Below are positions 46,378 through 55,701 of a stretch of 64,000 nucleotides of DNA, one piece after another. Location of the stretch: the NCBI RefSeq assembly GCF_026341515.1, contig NZ_JAPEOK010000001.1, forward strand, positions 7,254,001-7,318,000, given 5' to 3'. The first letter of the stretch is position 1. Every line of letters starts with the position of its first letter. The notes below the pieces were generated by a model that saw nothing but the letters and a program-made list of their open reading frames with translations, was not told the origin of the DNA and ran no database searches. The stretch comes from Streptomyces sp. NBC_00878. GTDB lineage: Bacteria; Actinomycetota; Actinomycetes; Streptomycetales; Streptomycetaceae. The translations under genes and the position numbers were made by a program.

Positions 46378-48074
46378 TCGGTCCCCCCTACAAAAGTGGC
46401 GGGAGCGCTCGGTCCCCCGTCGAGAAGATGCTCAGGGTCGTCCCAGATCATGCCCATTGAGCGGATTGCCTTGGGATCGTGCGCGGAAGGCCTGCCTGCG
46501 GCGGCATCGGTCCTCCACTGTTGCGCGCGCTGGGGAAGAGCGGCCAGCCCATCTTCGGCCAACGCTTCCCGCACCGCCGCCCGACAGGCGGACGCCGCGT
46601 GTTCCTCACGGTGATACATCAGTACGGGCACTCCCAGATCCAGCGCCAGGCTCACCTCCTGTATGCCCAACTTGCCGTGATCCCAAGGCGGTTGACACAA
46701 CAGCATGCCGACCACATCATCGTCGCTGCCGACCACGGCGTCCAGTCGTGCCAGATGCTCGGCATCACTGAGCGTCGGCTCCGGGGCACACTCGTGCACG
46801 ACGCGCCGCGCGTGCTGCTGCTTGCCCCCGTTTTCCCTCCAGCGTGTCCAGCGCGCCCGCCATGCGCGGTGGAATTCGCGCCGCTGTACGCGGTCCAGAC
46901 TGTGGACGGACACGCGATACGTGCTGAGCAGAGGGTTGGCGTAACCGCGGGCCGGATTGCGGTCCCACCATTCCACCGGCTCGTTCAGCAGTTCCAGGGG
47001 CAGGAAGAACTCCAGGGCGACGAGCTCCGAGCGATTGTGCCAGAGCGCCGCCATACGGGTGATCAACTCGGCGATACAGGAGCCGAGTTGTTCGCGGGTG
47101 ACGGGCGCCTCGGGCTCCGCACCGGGTTCCCGGTGGAGCGTGGGGGAGTCCGCGTACTTCACGCACGCCGATACGTGGTAGCGCGGGATCCGGGAGGTCC
47201 GACGGCGCCCGGTACCCGGCTGGGGCGTGCGGTCGGCGGCCACCCGGATGTACAGGCGGATCAGAGGGCGTCCGTCCGGCGCGGTGTGGTTCTCCTGTCC
47301 GGCCGCATCCTCGCCCCCCGGCCGGTCTGCGCCGGTCCGGTCCGGTCCGGGCTGATCCGCCGACTCACCCGCCTGGCCCGCCGGGCCAGTTGGGCCGGTC
47401 GGATCGGAACCGGCCTGCTCGTGCCGACGCGCCGCGTCCAGTCGCCGGCGCAGCCCCCGCAGGCCGTCCGCCCCGTCCAACAGACCCCACTCCCGGGCGA
47501 AGTGATCGTTCCAGGTCCGTATCTCACCCACCGCCGCGGCCAGTTCGGGGCAGCGCGCGAGATGTTCGAGAAGCACCATCCCCGGAGGCAGCCCGCGGGT
47601 CGCCGAGTTGAGATCGGCGAGGTGGACGAACGCCTGCCACGGCGTGCCACAGTGCGCCGGCAGGGCTCGGCGCCCATCGGTCGACAGCGAGACCAGAGAG
47701 GCCAGTTCCGGCAGCCGGGGCTGGAGCGCCTGGCGCAGGGCGGACCAACTCCGGCCCGCGTACACCCGATGCGCCCACCACTCCTCCAACAGGGGCTGCA
47801 GTTGCCGGCCCACCGCCGGGGCGACCAGCTCGGTGGCGCGGACCAGCTCCTCCAGCGCGCCTTCCTGCCGGGCGCAGGCGCGCACCACACTCAGGAACTC
47901 CTGGTGCGGAACCGCGTAGGTCTCCTGCGGCAGCCCGTCCACCGCCTCGTCGACGAACTGCCGCCACAACAGGCGCCCGCCGTCCTGCATCAGACCCCCG
48001 GCGGGTTCTTCCAGTATCGCGACGATCGCCGCGATGAGGCCGAGCTGAATCTCGTCGAACCTCTGTCTCGCCAC
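46374..48074 (-). CDS. VMAP-like protein (vWA-MoxR-associated protein)
   Basis: 566 aa. The N-terminal 95 residues (FDEIQLGLIAAIVAILEE ... HQEFLSVVRACARQ) look like an effector-associated adaptor helix bundle. A middle region and a Gly/Pro-rich collagen-like linker (PTGPTGPAGQAG, about residue 230) follow, and the C-terminal half resembles the VMAP-C domain (LIRLYIRVAADR; LEFFLPLELLNEPVEWW; YRVSVHSLDR). VMAP proteins connect vWA-MoxR sensors to effectors through EAD contacts. I set the start at GTG 48074 with GAGGGGG upstream rather than GTG 48092. The end overlaps the MoxR start. Function from family and context only. Confidence 0.82.
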   Translation of the reverse strand: MARQRFDEIQLGLIAAIVAILEEPAGGLMQDGGRLLWRQFVDEAVDGLPQETYAVPHQEFLSVVRACARQEGALEELVRATELVAPAVGRQLQPLLEEWWAHRVYAGRSWSALRQALQPRLPELASLVSLSTDGRRALPAHCGTPWQAFVHLADLNSATRGLPPGMVLLEHLARCPELAAAVGEIRTWNDHFAREWGLLDGADGLRGLRRRLDAARRHEQAGSDPTGPTGPAGQAGESADQPGPDRTGADRPGGEDAAGQENHTAPDGRPLIRLYIRVAADRTPQPGTGRRRTSRIPRYHVSACVKYADSPTLHREPGAEPEAPVTREQLGSCIAELITRMAALWHNRSELVALEFFLPLELLNEPVEWWDRNPARGYANPLLSTYRVSVHSLDRVQRREFHRAWRARWTRWRENGGKQQHARRVVHECAPEPTLSDAEHLARLDAVVGSDDDVVGMLLCQPPWDHGKLGIQEVSLALDLGVPVLMYHREEHAASACRAAVREALAEDGLAALPQRAQQWRTDAAAGRPSAHDPKAIRSMGMIWDDPEHLLDGGPSAPATFVGGTD

Positions 48075-48195
48075 GCGCGTTCCCCCTCGCACCGTGGTAG
48101 GGCTGCCGGGTGGCCAACTCGGCTCACCCCGGCCGAAACACTCCAGAATACGGGCCGCACCGCCGCGACCACGACGAACGTGACTTTCACGGGGT

Positions 48196-49443
48196 TCAAG
48201 GGGGAGAAACCTTGTCCAGTACGCCGCCCAGCACGGAGTAGAGGCGGGCGTTGCTCCAGTACGCGCTGTGCGCCGCGGAGACGGGCTGGCGGTTGTCGAC
48301 CTTCACGTCGGTCACCTGAGGGCCGAACACCTCGCCCGCCAGGTAGGAGAGCAGGTCGCGAGGGTCGTACACGTTCACCCAGTGCGGAAAGTCGCGCGGC
48401 AGGCCGCTGCCGTACGGCCGTGACGGCAGGGCGTCCAGTTCGTACAGGAGCGGAGCCTGGGAGCCGACGGTGACCAGGGCCTCGACCTGTCCGGGCCGAC
48501 CGTCGCGGCCCGTGCCGTCCTCGTCCAGCAGGACGCCCGAGGCCAGCAGGTCGAACGCGACGATGCCGCCCAGGCTGTGCCCGAGCAGCACCACGGGACC
48601 GGGTTGCGCGCGTACCGCCTCGGTGACGAAGGCGCGTACCGCCTCACCGCGGACCAGATACCGGGCGATGTCCCCGAAGAACCCAACGGACTTGCCGCTC
48701 CACGCCGTACGGCGGGCCACCACCAGGCGGGAGCCCAGCGCGTTCTCGAACAGGCGGGCCGAGAAGCGGACCGCGGCCGCGACGGCCTCGGGGATCGCGC
48801 GGACCTCACCGCCGAGCGCGTCGGTCAGCTGGTCGACCAACTCGTCCCGCACCGGCACCGGCACCCGTCCGGCCTCGCTGTCGCCGTGGCCCAGCGCGTA
48901 CGCCACCAGGGCCCGGGCCGTCAGCCTGGGCAGGACGGCGGCACCGTCACCGTCCGCCCGCACGGCCCGCCGCAGTGCCGGAGCGGCGGCGAGCGCGTCG
49001 GCGGTCTCGGCCAGCGGCACCCCGAGCGCCGCCTGGGCCCAGGCCGCCCGTGCCGTGTCGTGACGGTCCAGCCGGGACATCGCGTCCAGGAGCAGGTCGC
49101 CGCGCGAGGCGTGGCCCGGAACGAACGGGCCGGGCGCGGCCTCCCCACCGGTGAGGGCGAACAACTCCAGCTCGGCGAAGGGGTCGGCGTACAACAGGGC
49201 CCAGCGGGCGACGCTCTCGTCCTCCGGGCCGGGCGCGGCGGGTCCGCGGCCCTCCTGCGCGACGAAACCCGGGATGGATGCGCCCCCGGCCCGCAGGTAC
49301 GAGCCCAGCGCCGATCCCCAGTCGCACGGCTCCACCCGGACATCCGGGCGCACCGCGGCCACTCCCTCGCGCACGCGCGTCAGCGCGGCACTGTAGGAGG
49401 GCTCCCGCACGCCCGTACCGTGCACGAACAGAACTGTCACCAT
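48196..49443 (-). CDS. Alpha/beta-hydrolase, lipase-like
   Basis: 415 aa. VTVLFVHGTGVREPSY at the N-terminus and the nucleophile elbow LLGHSLGGIVAFDLL define an alpha/beta-hydrolase with esterase/lipase features; YDPRDLLSYLAG and SAAHSAYW may supply the acid and His. No signal peptide, so it is cytosolic. It leads the minus-strand arm, 121 bp upstream of the VMAP-like gene. Such hydrolases occur as toxic effectors in conflict systems, which is a plausible role here. ATG 49443 is chosen because the fold starts immediately; the frame extends 37 codons further upstream. Confidence 0.82.
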   Translation of the reverse strand: MVTVLFVHGTGVREPSYSAALTRVREGVAAVRPDVRVEPCDWGSALGSYLRAGGASIPGFVAQEGRGPAAPGPEDESVARWALLYADPFAELELFALTGGEAAPGPFVPGHASRGDLLLDAMSRLDRHDTARAAWAQAALGVPLAETADALAAAPALRRAVRADGDGAAVLPRLTARALVAYALGHGDSEAGRVPVPVRDELVDQLTDALGGEVRAIPEAVAAAVRFSARLFENALGSRLVVARRTAWSGKSVGFFGDIARYLVRGEAVRAFVTEAVRAQPGPVVLLGHSLGGIVAFDLLASGVLLDEDGTGRDGRPGQVEALVTVGSQAPLLYELDALPSRPYGSGLPRDFPHWVNVYDPRDLLSYLAGEVFGPQVTDVKVDNRQPVSAAHSAYWSNARLYSVLGGVLDKVSPP

Positions 49444-49620
49444 GAGCGTGTTCCCCCGTTGCGTACTCGTGGGTCCGTCCGCGCGGAATCCAGTGACCGT
49501 CCGGCGCGCGGGCCCCGTAACCCTCGTACTGCTACCGGGCATTGCTACCTGCAAGGCCGGACAGGAACAAGACCGCGCCGGAAAACGGCGGAAAGTGGAA
49601 GGCCCAAAGGGAAACGCGTT

Positions 49621-49636
49621 TACTCCCGGGGGAGTA
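49621..49636. promoter_or_regulatory. Perfect palindrome in the divergent gap before the MMPL gene
   Basis: TACTCCCGGGGGAGTA (arms TACTCCC and GGGAGTA) lies in the 314-bp intergenic region between the divergent hydrolase and MMPL genes. Possible operator; the remainder of the gap shows no gene. Confidence 0.45.
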
Positions 49637-49757
49637 ATCCCCTCGGCCGGTCACCCTGGGCAGTACACCCCACCTCGCCCTCGCGCCCGACGTAAGCCCC
49701 GCTTTCCACCGGAATTCTGGAGAGCGAAACAGACGTCGCCCGGAGGGAGACCGGTCA

Positions 49758-51860
49758 ATGGGGGCCACAAGGACAACCACGGTGAGGACGGGGCGCAGCC
49801 GAGCCGTTCCCTGGGTGGTGCTCGGGCTGTGGGTGGCCGCGCTCGCGCTGGTGGGGCCGTTCGCGGCGAAGCTCGCCGACGTGCAGCACGACCGGATCAC
49901 CGACTATCTGCCGGCGAGCGCCGACTCGACCCAAGTGGCGGAGATCCAGGGGAAGTTGCCCGGCGGCGAGACCACCGAGATGGTGCTCGTGTACCACCGG
50001 GAGGGCGGGCTCAGCGCCGCCGACCGGGAGACCGCCGCCGGGCAGGTGGCGGAGATCGCCGGCCGGCACGAACTGATCGGCGGCGCCCCGCAGGGGATTC
50101 CGTCTGCGGACGGTACGACCCTGATGTACCCGGTCGCCAGCAACGAGCCGGGAACGGACGAGAAACTGCGGGACGAGCTCGTGGGCGACGTCCGCGAAGT
50201 CGCCCAGGGCGAAGGCGGGTTGAGCGTCGAAGTGGGCGGCACCGGCGCGCTGGCCACCGACGCGTCCGAGGTCTACAACTCGCTCGGCGGGCCGCTGCTC
50301 TACACCACCGTCGCCGTCGTCGCCGTGCTGCTGATCCTGATCTACCGCAGCCCGGTGCTGTGGCTCGTACCGCTCGTCGTCGCCGGAATGGCCGACTACC
50401 TGTCGATGAGCGTCGCCTACGGACTCAACCAGGCCTTCGGCACGACCATCTCGGGACAGAGCTCGGGCGTGATGACGATCCTCGTGTTCGGGGCGGGCAC
50501 GGACTACGCCCTGCTGCTCGTCTCGCGCTACCGGGAGGAACTGCGGCGCGTCGAGCGCCCGTACGAGGCCATGGCCGCCGCCCTGCGCGGCTGCGGGCCC
50601 GCCGTCCTCGCCTCCTCCGGCACCGTCGCCGCCGGACTGCTCTGCCTGCTCGCCGCCGACCTCAACAGCAGCCGGGGCATGGGCCCGCTCGGCGCGGTCG
50701 GCGTGCTGTGCGCGCTGATCGCCATGCTGACCCTGCTCCCCGCCATCCTCGTCCTGCTGGGGCGGCGGGTGTTCTGGCCGCTCGTGCCGGCCTTCGGGAG
50801 CGAGCCCAAGCAGCGGCGGAGCTTGTTCGCGGCGATGGGCAGCTCGGCCGGACGCAGGCCGCTGACCGTGCTCGCGACCGGAGCCGTACTGCTCGGCGCT
50901 CTCGCCCTCGGCTCGCTCAACCTGCCAGGTCCGATCAAGCAGGAGGACTCCTTCGTCGACAGGCCGGAGGCCGTCGCCGCGATGGAGACCCTCGCCAAGG
51001 CCTATCCCGAGCAGGGCAGCCAGCCCATCGACGTGATCACCCCGCAGGGCCGCGCCGCCGAGACCCTCGCGGCCGTCCGCGGCACCCCGGGAGTCGGCAG
51101 CGCGGAGCAGGGGCGTACCGGAGACGGCTGGACCGAGATCGCCGTCTTCGCCAAGAGCGCACCCCAGTCGGCGGGCGAGACCGCCACCATCAAGTCCCTG
51201 CGTAACGAACTGAAGGGCTCGTACGTCGGCGGGGCCAGCGCCCAGCAGATCGACCTGGAGGACACCAACAGCCGGGACATGAAGATCGTCGTGCCGCTCG
51301 TCCTCGTCTCCGTGATGCTCATCCTGATCGGGCTGCTGCGGAGTCTGGTCGCACCCCTGCTCCTCGTGGCCGCGGTGGTCGCGGTGTGGGGCGCGTCCCT
51401 CGGCATCGGCGGGCTGGTCTTCGAACCGCTCCTCGGCTTCGAGGGAACCGACCCCGGACTCGGCCTGCTGTCCTTCGTGTTCCTCGTCGCCCTCGGCGTC
51501 GACTACGGCATCTTCCTCATGCACCGGATGAGGGAGGAGTCCCTGGCGGGCGCGGAACCGTCCGACGCCGCGCTCACCGCGCTGCGCACCACCGGCGGCG
51601 TCATCGCCTCCGCGGGCCTCGTCCTCGCCGCGACCTTCGCCGTGCTGACGAACATGGGCCTGGTGCAGATGGTCCAGCTCGGCTTCGTGATCGCCGTCGG
51701 CGTCCTGCTCGACACGTTCCTCGTACGGACGTACCTGGTCACCAGTGCCAGCGTCGCCCTGGGCCGGAAGGTGTGGTGGCCGGGAGGCCTCTCGAAGGCA
51801 CCCGAACCGTCCGAACCGACCGAGCCGCCGCGACAGACGGCACCCGTCGGTGCGCCCTGA
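49758..51860 (+). CDS. MMPL-family RND transporter
   Basis: 700 aa, roughly 12 membrane segments in two halves, each with a large extracellular loop. Conserved features include RITDYLPASADSTQ after helix 1, GAGTDYALLLVSRYREEL in helix 4-5 and the mirrored VALGVDYGIFLMHRMREES in the second half. MMPL proteins export lipids or small molecules using the proton gradient. ATG 49758 follows GGAGGGAG. A histidine kinase/response regulator pair follows, so expression may be tied to envelope sensing. The substrate is not evident. Confidence 0.9.
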   Translation: MGATRTTTVRTGRSRAVPWVVLGLWVAALALVGPFAAKLADVQHDRITDYLPASADSTQVAEIQGKLPGGETTEMVLVYHREGGLSAADRETAAGQVAEIAGRHELIGGAPQGIPSADGTTLMYPVASNEPGTDEKLRDELVGDVREVAQGEGGLSVEVGGTGALATDASEVYNSLGGPLLYTTVAVVAVLLILIYRSPVLWLVPLVVAGMADYLSMSVAYGLNQAFGTTISGQSSGVMTILVFGAGTDYALLLVSRYREELRRVERPYEAMAAALRGCGPAVLASSGTVAAGLLCLLAADLNSSRGMGPLGAVGVLCALIAMLTLLPAILVLLGRRVFWPLVPAFGSEPKQRRSLFAAMGSSAGRRPLTVLATGAVLLGALALGSLNLPGPIKQEDSFVDRPEAVAAMETLAKAYPEQGSQPIDVITPQGRAAETLAAVRGTPGVGSAEQGRTGDGWTEIAVFAKSAPQSAGETATIKSLRNELKGSYVGGASAQQIDLEDTNSRDMKIVVPLVLVSVMLILIGLLRSLVAPLLLVAAVVAVWGASLGIGGLVFEPLLGFEGTDPGLGLLSFVFLVALGVDYGIFLMHRMREESLAGAEPSDAALTALRTTGGVIASAGLVLAATFAVLTNMGLVQMVQLGFVIAVGVLLDTFLVRTYLVTSASVALGRKVWWPGGLSKAPEPSEPTEPPRQTAPVGAP

Positions 51861-51936
51861 CACGGCGGGCCCGTCCGGGCGCCTCTCCTTCGGGAGGGGC
51901 GCCCGCACTCCCGCACGCATACCGGAAGATGGAGCC

Positions 51937-53385
51937 GTGCGGGTACGGGGAACGACCACGGCGGTACGCGACCGGGCGTCGGCGGCGACGGCCGGGGCTG
52001 GGGCGGGTGCCGGCGCCGGGGCGCGCGCAGGCGGTAGCGGTGGTGCAGGCGGTGGCGCGCGGCCCCGTCGGCTCGAACGCTTCATGGCCGCCATCAACCG
52101 CGACCCGCTGACCGCGCCGCACCGCACCCGCAACGACGCGATCTTCGCCGCGGGCGTCGCCGTACTCGCGGTCGCCCTCGTCCTGCTCGTCGACGACGGA
52201 CGCGAGCTCGGCCCGCTCGGCTGGGCCCTGCTGCTCGGAGCCCATGTGCCGCTCGTGTGGCGGCGCACCCGTCCGGTGCTCGTGCTGCTGGCCGTGGTGG
52301 CGTGCGTCGCGCCGTACCACGGCCTCGACTTCCACCACGCGGCGCCGACCCCCGCCTCGTACCTCGCCCTCTACACCGTCGCCGCCACCGGCCGTCCGCT
52401 GCGTACCGTCCTGGTGGGCATGGGTGTCCTCGGCGTCGCGATGAGCGTGATGCTCACGGTCAGCGCGAAGGACGCGCTCCAGCTGCTGGAGGTCTCCGGC
52501 TGGGTCGTCGCCATGCTCTTCTTCGGCGTCGACGTCCGCTTCTACCGCCGGTACGTCGCCTCCATCGTCGAGCGGGCCGAGCGCGCGGAGCGCACCCGCG
52601 AGGAGGAGGCGCGGCGCCGCGTCGCCGAGGAACGGCTGCGGATCGCCCGTGACCTGCACGACCTGCTCGCGCACAGCATCACGCTGATCGGCGTGCAGAC
52701 GTCCGTGGCCGCGCACGTCCTGACCGCCGACCCGGAGCGGCTCGACCGGGAGGCCGTCGCCCAGGCGCTGGACGACATCGCGGGGACGTGCCGGACGGCC
52801 CGGGGGGAGTTGCGTACGACGCTGGAGGTGCTGCGGGCGAACGAGGTCGGTGTGGGGGGAGTGGGGGTGAGTGTGGGCGAGGGCGCGGGAGGCGAGCCTG
52901 GGGCAGGCTCCGGCGTCGGTTCCGCTTCCGGCTCCGGTCTCGGCTTCGGGTTCGGGTCCGAGGACGGTCGGGGGCCGTTGCCCGGGCTCGACGGTCTCGC
53001 CGACCTCGTGGGGACGGCCCGGGTCGCCGGGGCGAAGGTCGAACTGTCCGTCGACGCGGACGGCGTACCGCCTTCCGTGGGCGCCGCCGCCTACCGGATC
53101 GTGCAGGAGGCGCTCACCAACGCCGTACGCCATGGGGGCCGCGACGATCTCACGATCAGGGTGGGGGCGCGGACCGCGGAGGGAGCCCTGCGGGTGAGCG
53201 TCACGGACGACGGGGTCGGCGTGGGCGGCGGGGCGGGCGCGTCCGACGGCACGCCGGGGTTCGGGCTCATCGGTATGCGGGAGCGGGCCCGTAGCGTGGG
53301 CGGCACGCTGGACGCCGGACCGGGGCCCGCCCAGGGCTTCGAGGTGACCGCCGCGCTGCCGCTGCCACGGAAGGACGCCCGATGA
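51937..53385 (+). CDS. Sensor histidine kinase (HisKA_3 type)
   Basis: 482 aa. About four membrane helices (residues 70-180) are followed by the dimerisation/phosphoacceptor motif RIARDLHDLLAHS with His241, and a HATPase_c domain (EALTNAVRHGG; FGLIGMRERARSVGG). A Gly/Ser/Val-rich low-complexity segment (about 300-350) separates the two. GTG 51937 with GGAG upstream is preferred; ATG 52084 is possible. Its stop overlaps the ATG of the response regulator, giving a NarL-type two-component pair. Confidence 0.9.
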   Translation: MRVRGTTTAVRDRASAATAGAGAGAGAGARAGGSGGAGGGARPRRLERFMAAINRDPLTAPHRTRNDAIFAAGVAVLAVALVLLVDDGRELGPLGWALLLGAHVPLVWRRTRPVLVLLAVVACVAPYHGLDFHHAAPTPASYLALYTVAATGRPLRTVLVGMGVLGVAMSVMLTVSAKDALQLLEVSGWVVAMLFFGVDVRFYRRYVASIVERAERAERTREEEARRRVAEERLRIARDLHDLLAHSITLIGVQTSVAAHVLTADPERLDREAVAQALDDIAGTCRTARGELRTTLEVLRANEVGVGGVGVSVGEGAGGEPGAGSGVGSASGSGLGFGFGSEDGRGPLPGLDGLADLVGTARVAGAKVELSVDADGVPPSVGAAAYRIVQEALTNAVRHGGRDDLTIRVGARTAEGALRVSVTDDGVGVGGGAGASDGTPGFGLIGMRERARSVGGTLDAGPGPAQGFEVTAALPLPRKDAR

Positions 53386-54053
53386 CGATCCGTGTACTGC
53401 TCGCCGACGACCAGAACCTCGTACGGGCTTCCTTCGCGATGCTCGTCTCGTCGGCGAAGGACATGGAGGTCGTCGCCGAGGCGGGGACCGGGCGGGAGGC
53501 GGTGGCGCTGGCCCGGTCCGCGCGGGCCGATCTCGTCGTGATGGACATCCGCATGCCCGATCTGGACGGGATCGAGGCGACACGGCTCATCGCCGCGGAC
53601 GAGGATCTCGCGGGGGTGAAGGTGCTCGTCCTGACGACGTACGACACCGACGAGCACATCGTCGACGCGCTGCGGGCCGGGGCGTCCGGCTTCCTCGTGA
53701 AGGACATCCGGCCGGCCGAACTCCTCGACGCCATCCGGACGGTGGCCGCGGGTGAGTCCCTCCTGTCGCCCGGCCCCACCTCGCGGCTCATCGCCCGTTT
53801 CCTGCGCGCGCCGGACACCGCGACGACTCCTGTGGTGGGCGGGCCGAACGGGCTGTCCGAGCGGGAGCGGCAGGTGCTCACGCTGGTCGCGCGCGGCCTC
53901 AACAACACGGAGATCGCGGAGGCGTTGGGGCTCAGCCCGCTGACGGCGAAGACCCATGTCAGCCGGATCATGGGGAAGTTGGGGGCGCGGGACCGGGCGC
54001 AACTGGTGATCGTGGCGTACGAGTCGGGGCTGGTGATACCTGGGACGGTGTGA
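53382..54053 (+). CDS. NarL/FixJ-family response regulator
   Basis: 223 aa. The receiver domain has acidic residues (LLADDQN), phosphoacceptor Asp near 54 (DLVVMDIRMPDLDG) and Lys in FLVKDIRP. The LuxR-type HTH is LSERERQVLTLVARGLNNTE. It is the cognate partner of the overlapping kinase gene. The target is unknown; the MMPL gene upstream is a candidate. Confidence 0.93.
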   Translation: MTIRVLLADDQNLVRASFAMLVSSAKDMEVVAEAGTGREAVALARSARADLVVMDIRMPDLDGIEATRLIAADEDLAGVKVLVLTTYDTDEHIVDALRAGASGFLVKDIRPAELLDAIRTVAAGESLLSPGPTSRLIARFLRAPDTATTPVVGGPNGLSERERQVLTLVARGLNNTEIAEALGLSPLTAKTHVSRIMGKLGARDRAQLVIVAYESGLVIPGTV

Positions 54054-54077
54054 ACACCCCACGTCCCATGTCCGCCT

Positions 54078-54740
54078 GTGTCTCCCTACGTCCGTCTGTG
54101 TCAGCTGTGCGCGCCTTCAGGAGAAACCGTGGCTGCCAACCACTCGGCCGCGCCGCCGGCCGACTCCGCCGACACCGGGCAGGAGGCCAAGTACTACGGG
54201 GCCCATGCGATCTACAGCGACGACGGCGGGGTGACGTGGCGGATCGGGTTCGTGGACGACTCGTACAACGGGCTCGACAACGCGAATGAGAGTGTCGCGG
54301 CGCAACTGCCCGACGGACGGCTGTACTTCAGCGCGCGTGACCAGCACGGCACCAGCGTGGGCAACCGCCTCGACAGCTACTCCAGTGACGGGGGCGTGAC
54401 ACTCGACCGGCCCTATCTGGTCCAGCCGACCCTGAATGACGTGCCGGTGGTGCAGGCCAGCGTTCTGCAACTCACGGGAAGCGGCCAGGGAACAGGGGCC
54501 CCACTCCTCTTCTCCGGACCGTCCGTACCCACGCTCCGCCAGTCCATGGCGGTCTGGCGAAGCACGGACTCCGGCCTCTCCTTCACCAAGGCGAAAACCC
54601 TGTCCACCCGCCCGGCCGCGTACTCCGACCTCGTACAACTGGCCGCCGACAAAGTGGGCGTCCTCTACGAGACGGGGACCACGGGAACGTACGAGAAGAT
54701 CGAGTTCCGGCGGGTGCCGGTGGGGGAGTTGAGGGGGTAG
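54078..54740 (+). pseudogene. Sialidase C-terminal remnant
   Basis: 220 codons. Asp-box/BNR repeats are readable (YSDDGGVTWRIG, SYSSDGG, WRSTDSGLSF), together with the C-terminal blade of an exo-alpha-sialidase. The N-terminal half, with the RIP motif and the catalytic Asp/Glu region, is missing; homology begins only near 54120 (ANHSAAPPADSAD). It lacks a signal peptide and a good ribosome site. Adjacent to the lyase/transporter locus, it suggests a once complete sialidase. It may also be a fragment brought in by a rearrangement. Confidence 0.72.
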
Positions 54741-54765
54741 GGCCTCGCGGGGCGTCATCGGGCCC

Positions 54766-55701
54766 TTACAGCAACCCCGCCCCCGCCAGGAACTTCCCCA
54801 CCCGTTCGATCTCCTCCGGTGACAGCGGAACCTGCGGCTCGGCAGTCGCGGGGCAGGCGATGACGCCCCGCAGATACAGCGCCGCCTTGAACGCGCCGAG
54901 CGCGGACGAGCTGCCCCCCATCCGCCCCGCGTCCCCCACCCGCACCATCCCGAACAGCGAGAACAACCGCTCCTGCTCGGCCCGAGCCCGCTCCCAGTCG
55001 CCCTCGCGGCAGAGCCGGTAGAGGCGTACGTACCCGTGCGGGTCCACGTTCGCGAGGCCCGGGACCGCCCCGTCCGCCCCCATCGCCAACGCGCTGTCGA
55101 CGACGAGCTCGGAACCGGTCAGGACCGAGAACCCGGAGATGCCGGGATGCGCGCGGACCCCGGTCACGACGGCCCTGAAGCCCCCCTCGTCCCCGCTGGA
55201 GTCCTTCAGCCCGGCCAGCACCCCCTCCGCGGCCAGCTCCAGCACCAGCTCGGTGCCCAGCTTGGAATGGACGGCGACCGGCAGGTCGTACGCGAACACC
55301 GGTACCGGCGAGTGGGAGGCGACGAGGCGGAAGTGGCGGGCGATCTCCGCCGGATGCGTACGCGCGTAGAAGGGAGCCGTCACGACGACCGCGTCGGCGC
55401 CCGCCTCCGTCACCTGCCGGACGTGGTCGAGGACGCGCGGGGTCGTCATGTCGATGGCCCCGGCGAGGACGGGGAGTTCGCACGCCACATGACCGACCAC
55501 GGTCTCGACGACGAGCCGCCGGTGACGATCCGTCAAATACGCGGCCTCCGAGGACGATCCGAGGACGAACAGGCCGTCCACCCCGCCCTCCACCAGATGG
55601 TCGACCAGCCTGGTCAACGACGGGACGTCCACCTCGCGGTCCGGTGTCAGGGGAGTGCAGACGGGCGGTACGACACCGGTCAGCGGGGCGGGCACGGTCA
55701 T
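54766..55701 (-). CDS. DHDPS/N-acetylneuraminate lyase family protein
   Basis: 311 aa class I aldolase TIM barrel. The Schiff-base Lys is in GLKDSSGD, the partner Tyr in FAYDLPV, and the substrate-carboxylate loop is GSSSEAAYLT rather than the GTTGE typical of DapA. This favours a lyase for 2-oxo acids such as N-acetylneuraminate over DapA, but the sequence alone does not prove it. The ATG overlaps the stop of the upstream ABC ATPase gene (TGATG), tying it to the transporter operon. The sialidase remnant lies immediately beyond it. Confidence 0.85.
   Translation of the reverse strand: MTVPAPLTGVVPPVCTPLTPDREVDVPSLTRLVDHLVEGGVDGLFVLGSSSEAAYLTDRHRRLVVETVVGHVACELPVLAGAIDMTTPRVLDHVRQVTEAGADAVVVTAPFYARTHPAEIARHFRLVASHSPVPVFAYDLPVAVHSKLGTELVLELAAEGVLAGLKDSSGDEGGFRAVVTGVRAHPGISGFSVLTGSELVVDSALAMGADGAVPGLANVDPHGYVRLYRLCREGDWERARAEQERLFSLFGMVRVGDAGRMGGSSSALGAFKAALYLRGVIACPATAEPQVPLSPEEIERVGKFLAGAGLL

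Noticed and set aside
54766..55701. DapA, lysine-biosynthetic dihydrodipicolinate synthase
   Set aside because: The GSSSE loop, operon context with a transporter and the nearby sialidase remnant argue against a biosynthetic DapA.
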